The notes beneath the pieces are model-generated. The model made no database searches and was not told where the DNA came from. It was given only the letters and a program-made list of their open reading frames with translations. DNA of 64,000 nucleotides from Georgenia soli (GTDB lineage Bacteria; Actinomycetota; Actinomycetes; Actinomycetales; Actinomycetaceae), in contig NZ_PDJI01000004.1 in the NCBI RefSeq assembly GCF_002563695.1, positions 2,604,001 to 2,668,000 of the forward strand, in the 5' to 3' direction. This document shows, piece by piece, positions 43,553 through 52,480 of the stretch; positions within the stretch are counted from its first letter, which is position 1; each line of letters opens with the position of its first letter. Made by a program: the position numbers and the translations under genes.

Positions 43553-43602
43553 GACGAGTTCGAGGAAATGGTTCGGCAGCGAACCATTTCCTCGAACTCG
43601 TC
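43553..43602. repeat. Perfect palindrome with 23-bp arms between pckG and the DUF2249 gene
   Basis: Arms 43553-43575 and 43580-43602 are exact reverse complements around a 4-base loop GCAG; three more pairs follow after a bulge. The arm contains GAGGAAATG, also present in repeat cluster A, and GAGTTCG, present in cluster B. It sits between convergent genes and may serve as a bidirectional terminator. Confidence 0.8.
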
Positions 43603-43629
43603 TGCGGGGCCGGGTCCCGCCGGTCGGAG

Positions 43630-43932
43630 TCAGCGCCGGGTCAGGCGCAGCGTCCAGGCCTCCGGCCCGCTCTGGAGGTAGCGAACGTCGAAGGCGCCGG
43701 GCTCGCGCTGCTCGATCTGGGCCAGCAGCGGCTTGGGGTCGTGGGGAGCCACGAGGTCGAGCGCGAGGCCAGGAGCGATCGCACCGAGCGCCCCGAAGAC
43801 GGTGGCGTGGCGGATCGCGTGCGGAACAGCGCGCACGTCCAGCGCCGGGACCGAGTCGTCGTGCCCGCACCCGCACCCGCAGCCGGCCGTGCGCTCGTCC
43901 CTGCTCGTGATCGTGACGTCCTCGATGGCCAT
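43630..43932 (-). CDS. DUF2249-domain protein with N-terminal CGCGCGH motif
   Basis: A 100-residue cytoplasmic protein. The C-terminal 70 residues match DUF2249: ALDVRAVPHAIRHATVFGAL, LVAPHDPKPLLAQIEQREPG, RYLQSGPEAWTLRL. The N-terminal 30 residues include CGCGCGHDD, three Cys and a His that could bind a metal; many DUF2249 proteins lack this. The family is often found with nitrogen-oxide metabolism or iron-sulfur genes, but no such neighbour exists here. The ATG at 43932 follows GAGGGA. It is convergent with pckG. Confidence 0.85.
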   Translation of the reverse strand: MAIEDVTITSRDERTAGCGCGCGHDDSVPALDVRAVPHAIRHATVFGALGAIAPGLALDLVAPHDPKPLLAQIEQREPGAFDVRYLQSGPEAWTLRLTRR

Positions 43933-44053
43933 GGTCGTTTCCCTCGGTCGGTGCCAGTCGGTTGAGCACCACGTTAGAGCAGGAGTATTCCGTGAAAAAC
44001 CCTCGGGTCCGTGACGCTCTGCGGTACGAACTCCGACCGCTCTGTGCCGAGCA

Positions 44054-44180
44054 CGCCCTAAGTGCTCATCGAGGTCCGGAAACGGACACTTAGGGCGGGG
44101 TCGGCGGGGTCGGCGTGGTCGCGTGGTCGGCGTGGTCGGCGGGGTCGGCGGGGTCGGCGTGGTCGGCTGGTCGACGGGGA
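44054..44180 (+). repeat. Inverted repeat and 9-bp minisatellite upstream of purD
   Basis: An 11-bp inverted repeat CGCCCTAAGTG / CACTTAGGGCG (44054-44064 with 44087-44097, 22-bp loop) is followed by about nine imperfect copies of GGTCGGCGK (44098-44180). This fills most of the 368-bp gap between the DUF2249 gene and purD. The repeat gives artificial reading frames (AWSAGSAG) that I do not regard as coding. Confidence 0.8.
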
Positions 44181-44300
44181 TGGGTGGGCGCCGGTGCCCG
44201 CGCGCGCTCGTGCCGGATGCTGCGTCGGGCACCTGCGCCGGGTGCCCGGCGGCTGGGCGCCGTCGCTGCCGCGGCGGCCGCGGCGGTTACCCTCGTGCGC

Positions 44301-45578
44301 GTGAGGATCCTGCTGATCGGGTCGGGCGCGCGCGAGCACGCTCTGGCCCGCGCCCTTTCCCTGGACCCGGCGACGACGGACCTGGTGGTCGCCCCCGGCA
44401 ACCCCGGGACGGCGGCGCTCGGCCGCTCCCTCCCGCTCGACATCCTCGACGGCCGCGCGGTCGCCGACGCCGCACGCGAGTGCGGCGCCGACCTCGTCGT
44501 CGTCGGGCCCGAGGCGCCGCTGGTCGCAGGGGTGGTCGACGTCGTGCGCGCGGCCGGCGTGCCGTGCTTCGGGCCGGACCAGGCGGCGGCGCGCCTCGAG
44601 GGCTCCAAGGCGTTCGCCAAGGAGGTCATGGCCGCGGCCGAGGTGCCCACGGCGATGGCCCACGTCTGCACGACGATGGAGCAGGTGGTCGAGGCGGTCG
44701 ACGCCTTCGGCGCCCCCTACGTCATCAAGGACGACGGACTTGCGGCCGGCAAGGGCGTCGTCGTGACGGACGACCGCGACGCCGCCCTCGCCCACGCGCG
44801 CGCCTGCCTCGCGAAGGCCGACGGCGACGTCGCCACGGACGGCGCGCCCGCCGTCGTCGTCGAGGAGTTCCTCGACGGACCCGAGGTCTCCCTCTTCTGC
44901 CTCTCCGACGGCACCGACGTGGTGGCGCTCGAGCCGGCGCAGGACTTCAAGCGCCTGGCCGACGGCGACGCCGGCCCCAACACCGGCGGCATGGGCGCCT
45001 ACTCACCGCTCCCGTGGGCGCCGCAGGACCTGACCGAGCAGGTGCTCGAGCGGGTCGCGCGGCCGGTGGTGCGTGAGATGGCCCGGCGCGGCACCCCCTT
45101 CACCGGCCTGCTGTACTGCGGGCTGGCGCTGACCTCGCGCGGGCTGCGCGTGGTGGAGTTCAACGTCCGGTTCGGCGACCCGGAGACCCAGGTCGTGCTC
45201 GCCCGGCTGGAGTCCCCGCTCGGGGAGCTCCTCCACGCGGCGGCCACCGGGCGGCTCGGCGAGGTGGAGCCGCCGCGCTGGAGCCCGGACGCGGCCGTCA
45301 CCGTCGTCCTCGCCGCCCACGGCTACCCCGGACCGGTCCGCAAGGGCGACCCGATCTCCGGCGTCGACGCCGCCGAGGAGCTCGACGGCGTCCACGTGCT
45401 GCACGCCGGCACCACGCTGGACGGCGACGGCGAGCTCGTCAGCGCGGGCGGGCGCGTGCTGAGCGTCGTCGGGGTCGGGCCGGACCTGGCCGCCGCCCGG
45501 GACGCCGCATACGCCGGGGTCGACCGCATCGACCTGCCGGGATCACAGCACCGGACGGACATCGCCGCGGGGCGCTGA
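44301..45578 (+). CDS. purD: Phosphoribosylamine-glycine ligase (GAR synthetase)
   Basis: A 425-residue ATP-grasp enzyme of purine synthesis. N-domain [22 protein letters not shown]-grasp motifs include [50 protein letters not shown] and [17 protein letters not shown]. The GTG at 44301 gives the standard N-terminus; earlier in-frame codons translate the minisatellite and are rejected. It is convergent with gnd, with a hairpin between them. Confidence 0.96.
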   Translation: MRILLIGSGAREHALARALSLDPATTDLVVAPGNPGTAALGRSLPLDILDGRAVADAARECGADLVVVGPEAPLVAGVVDVVRAAGVPCFGPDQAAARLEGSKAFAKEVMAAAEVPTAMAHVCTTMEQVVEAVDAFGAPYVIKDDGLAAGKGVVVTDDRDAALAHARACLAKADGDVATDGAPAVVVEEFLDGPEVSLFCLSDGTDVVALEPAQDFKRLADGDAGPNTGGMGAYSPLPWAPQDLTEQVLERVARPVVREMARRGTPFTGLLYCGLALTSRGLRVVEFNVRFGDPETQVVLARLESPLGELLHAAATGRLGEVEPPRWSPDAAVTVVLAAHGYPGPVRKGDPISGVDAAEELDGVHVLHAGTTLDGDGELVSAGGRVLSVVGVGPDLAAARDAAYAGVDRIDLPGSQHRTDIAAGR

Positions 45579-45606
45579 CCCGTTACCGCGACGGCCCGGA
45601 GAGAGA

Positions 45607-45647
45607 CGACGGCGGCCGGTCACCTCGAGGGTGACCGGCCGTCGTCG
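45607..45647. terminator. Hairpin between convergent purD and gnd
   Basis: Eleven-bp perfect core (45614-45624 with 45630-45640, 5-nt loop), with further pairing of flanking CGAC/GTCG across a small bulge. It lies between two converging genes, so it is probably bidirectional. Confidence 0.65.
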
Positions 45648-45670
45648 TGCGTGGGGCGTCGAGCCCTGCG

Positions 45671-47125
45671 TCAGGACTGCTTCTCCTCCGAGCGGTCGCC
45701 CGACCAGAGCGTGTGGAAGACGCCCTCGGCGTCGACGCGCTGGTAGGTGTGCGCGCCGAAGTAGTCGCGCTGGCCCTGGATCAGGGCCGCCGGGAGCCGC
45801 TCGGCGCGCAGGGCGTCGTAGTAGCTCAGGGACGAGGCGAACACCGGCGTCGGCACGCCGTTGAGCGCCGCCTGGGAGACGATCCGGCGCCACGCCGCCA
45901 CGCCGTTGCCCACGGCGTCGGTGAAGTACGGGTCGGCGAGCAGCAGCGGCAGGTCGGGCGTGCGCTCGTAGGCCTCCGTGATCCGGTTGAGGAACCGGGC
46001 GCGGATGATGCAGCCGCCGCGCCAGATGCGGGCCATGGCGCCGCGGTCGATGCCCCAGCCGTTCTCCTCCGAGGCGGCGGTGATCTGGTCGAAGCCCTGG
46101 GAGTAGGCGACCACCTTCGAGGCGTACAGCGCCTGGCGCACGTCCTCGACGAAGGCGTCACGGTCCTGCACGTCCCAGCTGCCGGCGTGGGCGGGCAGGA
46201 CGCCGCGGGCGGCCTCACGCTGGGGGACGGAGCCGGACAGCGCGCGGGCGAACGTCGCCTCGGCGATGCCGGTCACGGGCACGCCCAGGTCGAGGGCGTT
46301 CTGCACGGTCCAGCGACCGGTGCCCTTCTGCTCGGCGCGGTCGAGGACGATGTCCACGAACGCCTTGCCGGTCTGCGGGTCGGTGTGCTTGAGGACCTCC
46401 GCGGAGATCTCGATGAGGAAGGACTCGAGGTCCCCGGAGTTCCACTCCTCGAAGATCTCGCCGATCTCGGCCGCCGAGGCGCCCAGACCCTGGCGCAGCA
46501 GGTCGTACGCCTCGGCGATGAGCTGCATGTCCGCGTACTCGATGCCGTTGTGGACCATCTTGACGAAGTGGCCGGCACCGTCGGGCCCGACGTAGGTGCA
46601 GCACGGCACACCGTCGACCTTGGCGGAGATGTCCTCGAGCATGGGGCCGAGGCGCTCGTAGGACTCCTTCGTGCCGCCGGGCATGATGGACGGGCCGTTC
46701 AGCGCGCCCTCCTCGCCGCCGGAGACGCCGGAGCCGACGAAGTGCAGGCCCTTCTCGCGCAGGGCGTTCTCGCGCCGGATCGTGTCGGGGAAGTGGGCGT
46801 TGCCGGCGTCGACGATGATGTCGCCCGGCTCCATGTGCTGGGCGAGCTCGTCGATCACGGCGTCGGTGGGGGCACCGGCCTTGACCATGATCACCGCGAC
46901 GCGCGGCTTGGACAGCGAGGCGACGAAGTCCTCGACGGACTCCGAGGGGATGAAGACCCCGTCCTCGCCGTGGTCGGTGACGAGCCTCTCCGTCTTGGCC
47001 CAGGAGCGGTTGTGCACCGCCACCTTGTGCCCGTGGCGGGCGAAGTTGCGGGCGAGGTTGGAGCCCATGACCGCCAGTCCGGTCACACCGATGTCGGCGG
47101 TGCCGACGGGCTTCTCCGATGCCAT
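45671..47125 (-). CDS. gnd: 6-phosphogluconate dehydrogenase (decarboxylating, NADP-dependent type)
   Basis: A 484-residue pentose-phosphate enzyme that converts 6-phosphogluconate to ribulose-5-phosphate. NADP site GVTGLAVMGSNLARN with HNRS; substrate motifs VSGGEEGALNGPSIMPGG, HFVKMVHNGIEYADMQ (catalytic Lys), and IIRARFLNRITEAY. The C-terminus resembles the long dimeric type. The ATG at 47125 is followed by MASEKPVGTADIG. It ends near purD's terminator. It supplies NADPH and ribose phosphate for purine synthesis. Confidence 0.96.
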   Translation of the reverse strand: MASEKPVGTADIGVTGLAVMGSNLARNFARHGHKVAVHNRSWAKTERLVTDHGEDGVFIPSESVEDFVASLSKPRVAVIMVKAGAPTDAVIDELAQHMEPGDIIVDAGNAHFPDTIRRENALREKGLHFVGSGVSGGEEGALNGPSIMPGGTKESYERLGPMLEDISAKVDGVPCCTYVGPDGAGHFVKMVHNGIEYADMQLIAEAYDLLRQGLGASAAEIGEIFEEWNSGDLESFLIEISAEVLKHTDPQTGKAFVDIVLDRAEQKGTGRWTVQNALDLGVPVTGIAEATFARALSGSVPQREAARGVLPAHAGSWDVQDRDAFVEDVRQALYASKVVAYSQGFDQITAASEENGWGIDRGAMARIWRGGCIIRARFLNRITEAYERTPDLPLLLADPYFTDAVGNGVAAWRRIVSQAALNGVPTPVFASSLSYYDALRAERLPAALIQGQRDYFGAHTYQRVDAEGVFHTLWSGDRSEEKQS

Positions 47126-47287
47126 TTGCGTCTTTCCTCCTGTTGCCGTGTCGCGCGTCGCGCGTTGCCCCTGGAACGGTACGCGGTCGCGGTGCGGACC
47201 ACAGCACCGTGCCGGAAGTTGCCCGGTCCCGGGGAATTGTCGCCCGTGGCGCCCGGGGGAGGCGGGGCGTGCCCGCGGTCCGGACGC

Positions 47288-47536
47288 TCAGCCGTGGAGC
47301 GCGAGCAGGTGGTCGGCGCGGCGGTCGACCGCCAGGTGGTCGACCATCTCCGCCGCCGACGCAGCGGCCCTCAGCGCCCCGGACGAGCCGGCGCCGACGC
47401 CCGGCCTGACGACCACCTCACCTCGGCGACCCGCGAGAGCGGCCTCCCGCTCGGGCTCCGGCGCACCGTGGGGCACGAGGGCGGTCGGCACGACCGCCAC
47501 GCCGCCGGCGGCCAGCTCAGCGAGGTACCCCGGCAC
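47288..47536 (-). CDS. Possible small ORF, uncertain
   Basis: An open stretch of 82 codons (from GTG/ATG-like positions near 47536) in the 488-bp gap between gnd and purC. The peptide (MPGYLAELAAGGVAVVPTAL... ending HLLALHG) looks like a plausible soluble fragment but has no recognised domain and no clear ribosome site. It may be the tail of a decayed gene or chance in GC-rich DNA. The gap also contains the gnd promoter region. Nothing else was recognised there. Confidence 0.2.
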   Translation of the reverse strand: MPGYLAELAAGGVAVVPTALVPHGAPEPEREAALAGRRGEVVVRPGVGAGSSGALRAAASAAEMVDHLAVDRRADHLLALHG

Positions 47537-47613
47537 GGAGATCCGTGAGTGCGCCCCGCCCGTGCGCCAGGACGTCGGCGTGGCACGTGCAAGGCCCTGC
47601 GAGGATGGTGGCC

Positions 47614-48525
47614 ATGAGCACCGACGGAAGCTCCGCCCCCCGTCTGGAGGGCTGGACGCACACCTACTCCGGCAAGGTCCGCGACCTCTACGTCCCCGAG
47701 GACGCCCCGGCCGACGGCGACGTCGTCCTCGTCGTCGCGTCCGACCGCATCAGCGCCTACGACCACGTGCTGCCGACGACGATCCCGGACAAGGGCAAGA
47801 TCCTCACCGCCCTGAGCCTGTGGTGGTTCGACCGGCTCGCCGACGTCGTGCCGAACCACGTGGTCTCCACCGACGTCCCGGCCGCGGTGGCCGGCCGGGC
47901 CATGGTGTGCCGGCGGCTGCGGATGTACCCCGTCGAGTGCGTGGTGCGGGGCTACCTCACCGGCTCGGGGCTCCAGGAGTACCGGGCCACCTCCGCCGTC
48001 GCCGGGCTGCCGCTGCCCGCGGGGCTGCGCGACGGCGACCGCCTGCCCGAGCCGCTGTTCACCCCGGCCGCCAAGGCCGAGGTGGGTGAGCACGACGAGA
48101 ACATCACCTTCGAGGAGATGGCGTCCCGGGTGGGGCAGGACCTCGCCGGCCGTCTGCGCGACCGCACGCTGGAGGTCTACGCGCGGGCCGCGGCCATCGC
48201 CGCGGAGCGCGGCATCATCATCGCCGACACGAAGCTGGAGTTCGGCGCCTCGCCCCTGCCGGGCGGCCCCGAGGTCGTGCTGGGCGACGAGGTCCTCACG
48301 CCCGACTCCTCGCGCTTCTGGCCGGCCGACGACTGGCAGCCCGGACGCGCGCAGGCCAGCTACGACAAGCAGTTCGTCCGCGACTGGCTCACGTCGCCCG
48401 CGGCCGGCTGGGACCGCGGCGCCGACCAGGCGCCGCCGCCGCTGCCGGACGACGTCGTCGAGCGGACCCGCGACCGTTACGTCGAGGCGTTCGAGCAGCT
48501 GACCGGGACGAGGTTCGCGGGCTGA
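47614..48525 (+). CDS. purC: Phosphoribosylaminoimidazole-succinocarboxamide (SAICAR) synthase
   Basis: A 303-residue enzyme that joins CAIR and aspartate using ATP in purine synthesis. Motifs include YSGKVRDLY, VASDRISAYDHVLPTTIPDKG, VVRGYLTGSG, EVGEHDENITFEEM and IIIADTKLEFG. The long C-terminal extension (VLTPDSSRFWPADDW...) is typical of the actinobacterial/yeast-like type. The ATG at 47614 is preferred to the one at 47605 because GAGG lies 9 nt before it. Confidence 0.96.
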   Translation: MSTDGSSAPRLEGWTHTYSGKVRDLYVPEDAPADGDVVLVVASDRISAYDHVLPTTIPDKGKILTALSLWWFDRLADVVPNHVVSTDVPAAVAGRAMVCRRLRMYPVECVVRGYLTGSGLQEYRATSAVAGLPLPAGLRDGDRLPEPLFTPAAKAEVGEHDENITFEEMASRVGQDLAGRLRDRTLEVYARAAAIAAERGIIIADTKLEFGASPLPGGPEVVLGDEVLTPDSSRFWPADDWQPGRAQASYDKQFVRDWLTSPAAGWDRGADQAPPPLPDDVVERTRDRYVEAFEQLTGTRFAG

Positions 48526-48613
48526 GCCACCAGGCGCCTGACGCCCCACGGCCCCGCTCGGACGGTAGGGACGAACAAGCCGTGAACGACCGGTCCGCAC
48601 GGAAGGAGGAGGC

Positions 48614-49141
48614 ATGAGACGAACAGCGGTGCACGGCCGTCTGCTGCCGCTGCTGGTTGCCGTCCTGGTGCTGGCGGCGTGCGGCTCCCCGGCGCCTCCC
48701 GGTGGGACCGGCTCTCCGGCGCCGTCCGGCTCCACCCCGTCCGAGGTGGCGCCGTCCGGCTCCCCGGGTCCGCCGTCGGGCGCCGGCTCCGCCCCGTCCG
48801 AGGTGGCGCCGTCCGGCTCCCCGGGTCCGCCGTCGGGCGCCGGCTCCGCGCCGGAGGGGGAGGTCGCCCGCCCGCCGGCGGTCCCGCAGCCGGTGTGGGA
48901 CGCGGTGCTGGCGGACCTGACGACCCGCACGGGGGGTCCGCCGCAGTCGGTCACCGTCGTCCGCGCCGAGGCTGTGACGTGGAACGACGGCTCGCTCGGC
49001 TGCCCGGAGCCCGGCATGGTCTACACCCAGGCGCTGGTCGACGGCTACCACGTGGTCCTGGACGTCAGCGGCGAGCAGTACGACTACCGGGTCGGCAGCG
49101 GCGCCGCCGTGAGGCTCTGCACCTCCGCGCAGACGCCGTAG
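48614..49141 (+). CDS. Putative lipoprotein with duplicated linker
   Basis: A 175-residue exported protein. A lipoprotein signal (MRRTAVHGRLLPLLVAVLVL, lipobox Cys23 in AAC) is followed by a Pro/Ser/Gly linker holding two identical PSEVAPSGSPGPPSGAGSA blocks, and a C-terminal domain with VRAEAVTWNDGSLGCPEPGMVYTQ in two parts. The domain carries a conserved W-x-D-G-S-L-G-C-P pattern found in small secreted proteins of actinobacteria and cyanobacteria, of unknown function. Two cysteines (in LGCPEP and RLCTSA) could form a disulfide. The GGAGG at 48606 supports the ATG. Confidence 0.8.
   Translation: MRRTAVHGRLLPLLVAVLVLAACGSPAPPGGTGSPAPSGSTPSEVAPSGSPGPPSGAGSAPSEVAPSGSPGPPSGAGSAPEGEVARPPAVPQPVWDAVLADLTTRTGGPPQSVTVVRAEAVTWNDGSLGCPEPGMVYTQALVDGYHVVLDVSGEQYDYRVGSGAAVRLCTSAQTP
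48735..48848 (+). repeat. 57-bp perfect tandem duplication in the lipoprotein gene
   Basis: Units 48735-48791 and 48792-48848 are identical and in frame, so they encode two copies of a 19-residue linker. Identity suggests a recent duplication. Confidence 0.9.
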
Positions 49142-49342
49142 GGACGTCGGACGGCGGCTCGGGCCGGGCCGTGGCGGGCGTCACGACGACACGCCCGGCC
49201 GACCGGACACGCCGCTCGGACCTACGCCTCCGTAGGTAGGGGTGTCGCGATCCGCGCGGAGGTGCCAGACTCGGCCCAGGAGGCCGGAACCGGTCACCGG
49301 GCGGCCGCAGGTCGCGTTCACGTGCGACCACAGGCGGTACCG

Positions 49343-50455
49343 ATGACCCAGACGCTCACCCACACCGGCACGGACGGGCCCGACCAGCCCGTGCGGCCCC
49401 GTCGCGGCGCCGCGCGCGAACGGCAGCTGAGCGACTTCACCGCGCTCACCGCCGTCGTCCAGAAGGCCGGCCTGATGAGACGCCGGTACGGCTACTACTG
49501 GTCCAAGCTCCTCGGGCTGCCCGCGGCGGGCCTGGCGCTCGCGGTCGTCTTCGTGCTGGTCGGGGACAGCTGGTGGCAGATGGTCACCGCCGTCGTCCTC
49601 GCGCTCCTCATGACGCAGATCGCCTTCCTCGGGCACGACGCCGCGCACCGGCAGATCTTCGTCTCCGGCAAGTGGAACGAGTGGGTCTCCCTCGTCGTCA
49701 TCAACCTCTTCGCCGGCATGGGCCACGGCTGGTGGCAGCGCAAGCACAACAAGCACCACGCCGCGCCGAACAAGCTCGACGCCGACCCCGACATCGCCTC
49801 CGGCGTGCTCGCGTTCACCCCGCAGGCCGCCGAGGCGCGCAAGACCCCGCTGACGCGCTGGCTGGCCAGCAAGCAGGGCTGGTTCTTCTACCCGCTGCTG
49901 CTCCTCGAGGGCGTCAACCTCCACGTGCAGGGCGTCAAGCGGCTGTTCTCCCGCGGAGAGGTCAAGCGACGTGGTGTCGAGGCCGCGTTCATCGGTGTGC
50001 GGCTGGTGACGTTCTTCGCGTTCGTCTTCATCGTCCTGCCCCCCGGCAAGGCACTGGCGTTCATCGGTATCCAGCTCGCCGTCTTCGGCCTCTACATGGG
50101 ACTGTCGTTCGCCCCCAACCACATCGGCATGCCGATCGTGCCGCCGGACGTCAAGATCGACTTCCTGCGCCGCCAGGTCCTCATGAGCCGCAACATCACC
50201 GGCGGCCGCTGGGTCGACACGTTCATGGGCGGGCTCAACTTCCAGGTGGAGCACCACCTGTTCCCCTCGATGGCGCGCCCCCACCTGCGCAAGGTGGCCC
50301 CGATCGTGCGCGAGTACTGCGAGAAGCTCGGCGTGCGCTACACCGAGACGTCGATCGGGCAGTCCTACGTGGCCGTCACCCGGTACATCAACCAGGTCGG
50401 GCGCGGCGGTCTCGACGTGTGGGCCTGCCCGCTGGCGGCGCAGTACCGCGTCTGA
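49343..50455 (+). CDS. Membrane fatty-acid desaturase (acyl-CoA/acyl-lipid type)
   Basis: A 370-residue di-iron desaturase with three His boxes: GHDAAHR (His98/102), HNKHH (135-139) and QVEHH (304-305, Gln in place of the first His). Two pairs of transmembrane helices (about 55-90 and 210-260) surround them. It resembles DesA3/front-end-type desaturases of actinobacteria. The ATG at 49343 has no strong ribosome site but gives the usual N-terminal length. An electron donor gene is not nearby. Double-bond position and substrate cannot be inferred. Confidence 0.92.
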   Translation: MTQTLTHTGTDGPDQPVRPRRGAARERQLSDFTALTAVVQKAGLMRRRYGYYWSKLLGLPAAGLALAVVFVLVGDSWWQMVTAVVLALLMTQIAFLGHDAAHRQIFVSGKWNEWVSLVVINLFAGMGHGWWQRKHNKHHAAPNKLDADPDIASGVLAFTPQAAEARKTPLTRWLASKQGWFFYPLLLLEGVNLHVQGVKRLFSRGEVKRRGVEAAFIGVRLVTFFAFVFIVLPPGKALAFIGIQLAVFGLYMGLSFAPNHIGMPIVPPDVKIDFLRRQVLMSRNITGGRWVDTFMGGLNFQVEHHLFPSMARPHLRKVAPIVREYCEKLGVRYTETSIGQSYVAVTRYINQVGRGGLDVWACPLAAQYRV

Positions 50456-50520
50456 GCACCGGTCCGGGGGCCGCGCTCGGCGCCCACGCCCGGCGCGCGC
50501 CGCACGGTAGCGTCTCGGCC

Positions 50521-51075
50521 GTGACCGCAGACGACGCCGACGCCCCCTGGCTGGTCGTGATCGACCCGCAGCGCATCTTCGCCGAGCCGCCCAGCCCGTG
50601 GGCGGCGCCCGACTTCGACGCCATCGTCGAGCCGGTCCGCCGGCTCGCCGAGGTCCACCCCGGCCGGGTGGTCGTCACCCGGTTCGTCGCCCCGCAGCGG
50701 CCGACCGGCTCCTGGGAGCCGTACTACCGCGAGTGGTCCTTCGCGCAGGTGCCCGACGGCGACCCCCTCTACGAGGTCGTGCCCACCCTGCGGGACCTGC
50801 CGGCCGCCGTCGTCACCGAACCGACCTTCGGCAAGTGGACCCCGGCCCTGCGGGCCCTCACCGGCCCGACGCCGCACCTGCGCCTGACCGGCGCCGCCAC
50901 GGACTGCTGCGTCCTGTCGACCGCCCTCGCCGCGGCCGACGGCGGCGCCCAGGTCGACGTCGTCGCCGACGCCTGCGCCGGGTCCAGCGAGGACAACCAC
51001 CGGCGGGCGCTGGGCGCGATGGCGCTCTACGCCCCGCAGATCACGGTCGTGACCAGCGCGGACGTGCTCGCGTGA
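50521..51075 (+). CDS. Isochorismatase-family cysteine hydrolase
   Basis: A 184-residue hydrolase with the family triad: Asp15 (VVIDPQRIF), Lys105 (TFGKW) and Cys130 (GAATDCCVLS). The family includes nicotinamidases and N-carbamoyl hydrolases. The C-terminus (DNHRRALGAMALYAPQITVVT) is typical. GTG start. Its stop overlaps the start of a nucleoside hydrolase gene (GTGA), so both may act on a nucleoside or nicotinamide-type compound; this is inference. Confidence 0.9.
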   Translation: MTADDADAPWLVVIDPQRIFAEPPSPWAAPDFDAIVEPVRRLAEVHPGRVVVTRFVAPQRPTGSWEPYYREWSFAQVPDGDPLYEVVPTLRDLPAAVVTEPTFGKWTPALRALTGPTPHLRLTGAATDCCVLSTALAAADGGAQVDVVADACAGSSEDNHRRALGAMALYAPQITVVTSADVLA

Positions 51076-52043
51076 GCGCGCCGGGCGCAGGCGCCGGCGA
51101 CGTGACGCCGGTGCGCCTCCTCCTGGACGTCGACCCCGGGCACGACGACGCGCTCGCCATCCTCACCGCCGCCGGCCTGCCCGGCGTCGAGATCGCCGGG
51201 ATCACCACGGTGGGCGGCAACCAGACCCTGGAGAAGGTCACCCGCAACGCGCTCGCCGTCGCGACCGTCGCCGGGCTGGAGGGGGTCGTGGTGGCGGCCG
51301 GCTGCGACCGGCCGCTCGTCTCCGGTGCCGTCCTGACCGACTCCGAGACCCACGGCGCGAGCGGGCTCGACGGCCCGGTGCTGCCCGAGCCCACGGTGGC
51401 GCTGGACCCGCGCCACGGCGTCGACGTCATCGTCGAGACGGTCATGGCCGCCGAGCCCGGCACCCTGACCCTCGTGCCCACCGGGCCGCTGACCAACGTC
51501 GCCGCCGCCGTCCGCCGGGAGCCGGCGATCGCCGGGCGCGTCGCCGAGGTGGTCCTCATGGGCGGTGGCTACACCAAGGGCAACGTCACCCCGGCCGCCG
51601 AGTTCAACATCTACACCGACCCCGAGGCCGCCCACATCGTCTTCACGGCGCCGTGGCGCGTGACGATGGTCGGCCTCGACCTCACCCACCAGGCGCTGGC
51701 CACCCCGGAGGTGCGCGAGCGGTTCGCCGGGATGGGCACCCGGGCCGGCGACTTCGTCGTCGACATGCTGGACTTCTTCGGGCCCGCCTACCTGGCCAAG
51801 CAGGGGTTCGCCTCCCCGCCCGTGCACGACGTCTGCGCGCTCGTCCGTGCCGTCGTCCCCGACATCGTCCGGGTGCGCCCCGGGCATGTGGACGTCGAGC
51901 TGCACGGTCAGCACACGCGCGGCATGACGGTCACGGACCTGCGCGGCCGGGAGGGGCGTGATCTCGACCACCTCGTCGCCACCGACCTCGACGTCCCGCG
52001 GTTCTGGGACCTCGTCACCGGCGCCGTCGCCCGCCTGCCCTGA
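51072..52043 (+). CDS. Nucleoside hydrolase (IUNH family)
   Basis: A 323-residue ribohydrolase. The Ca2+-binding motif DVDPGHDD (residues 19-26) and the conserved [32 protein letters not shown] and [21 protein letters not shown], and PVHDVCALV segments all match inosine-uridine-preferring hydrolases. It is translationally coupled to the isochorismatase-type hydrolase. Base specificity is not determinable. Ribose and a base would be the products. Confidence 0.92.
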   Translation: MSAPGAGAGDVTPVRLLLDVDPGHDDALAILTAAGLPGVEIAGITTVGGNQTLEKVTRNALAVATVAGLEGVVVAAGCDRPLVSGAVLTDSETHGASGLDGPVLPEPTVALDPRHGVDVIVETVMAAEPGTLTLVPTGPLTNVAAAVRREPAIAGRVAEVVLMGGGYTKGNVTPAAEFNIYTDPEAAHIVFTAPWRVTMVGLDLTHQALATPEVRERFAGMGTRAGDFVVDMLDFFGPAYLAKQGFASPPVHDVCALVRAVVPDIVRVRPGHVDVELHGQHTRGMTVTDLRGREGRDLDHLVATDLDVPRFWDLVTGAVARLP

Positions 52044-52222
52044 CGCCGCGGGACGCCGCGCCTCCGCGCCGTGCGACGCCCCCCGGACGCCCGGCGCGGC
52101 GGTCGCCGCACGCCGCGACCTCGGCGGCCCGGCCGCTCGGCCGACGGCGGACGCCCCGGCTCCCGCCCGTGCGCAGCGGCTACCCTGGCCTCGCCGTCGT
52201 CCATCCCAAGGAGCGCACACAC

Positions 52223-52480
52223 ATGGGACGCATCGTCGTCGAGGTCATGCCGAAGCCCGAGATCCTCGACCCCCAGGGCAAGGCCGTCGCCGGGGCGCTG
52301 CCCCGCCTGGGACTCGACCAGTTCACCGGGGTGCGACAGGGCAAGCGCTTCGAGCTGAGCGTCGAGGGCGAGGTCACCGACGAGCTGCTCGCCGCCGCCC
52401 GCCAGGCCGCCGAGACCGCCCTGTCGAACCCGATCATCGAGGACGTCGTCGGCGTGTACGACGCGGACGGGGCCCGCTGA
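52223..52480 (+). CDS. purS: Phosphoribosylformylglycinamidine synthase subunit PurS
   Basis: An 85-residue small subunit of FGAM synthase (PurSQL type). It has [20 protein letters not shown] and [16 protein letters not shown]. The ATG at 52223 follows AAGGAGCG. Its stop overlaps the start of purQ (TGATG). PurL, the large subunit, is not adjacent as it commonly is in actinobacteria. Confidence 0.93.
   Translation: MGRIVVEVMPKPEILDPQGKAVAGALPRLGLDQFTGVRQGKRFELSVEGEVTDELLAAARQAAETALSNPIIEDVVGVYDADGAR

Noticed and set aside
44115..44300. N-terminal extension of PurD ([12 protein letters not shown] residues)
   Set aside because: It translates the 9-bp minisatellite; GTG 44301 gives the conserved PurD N-terminus.
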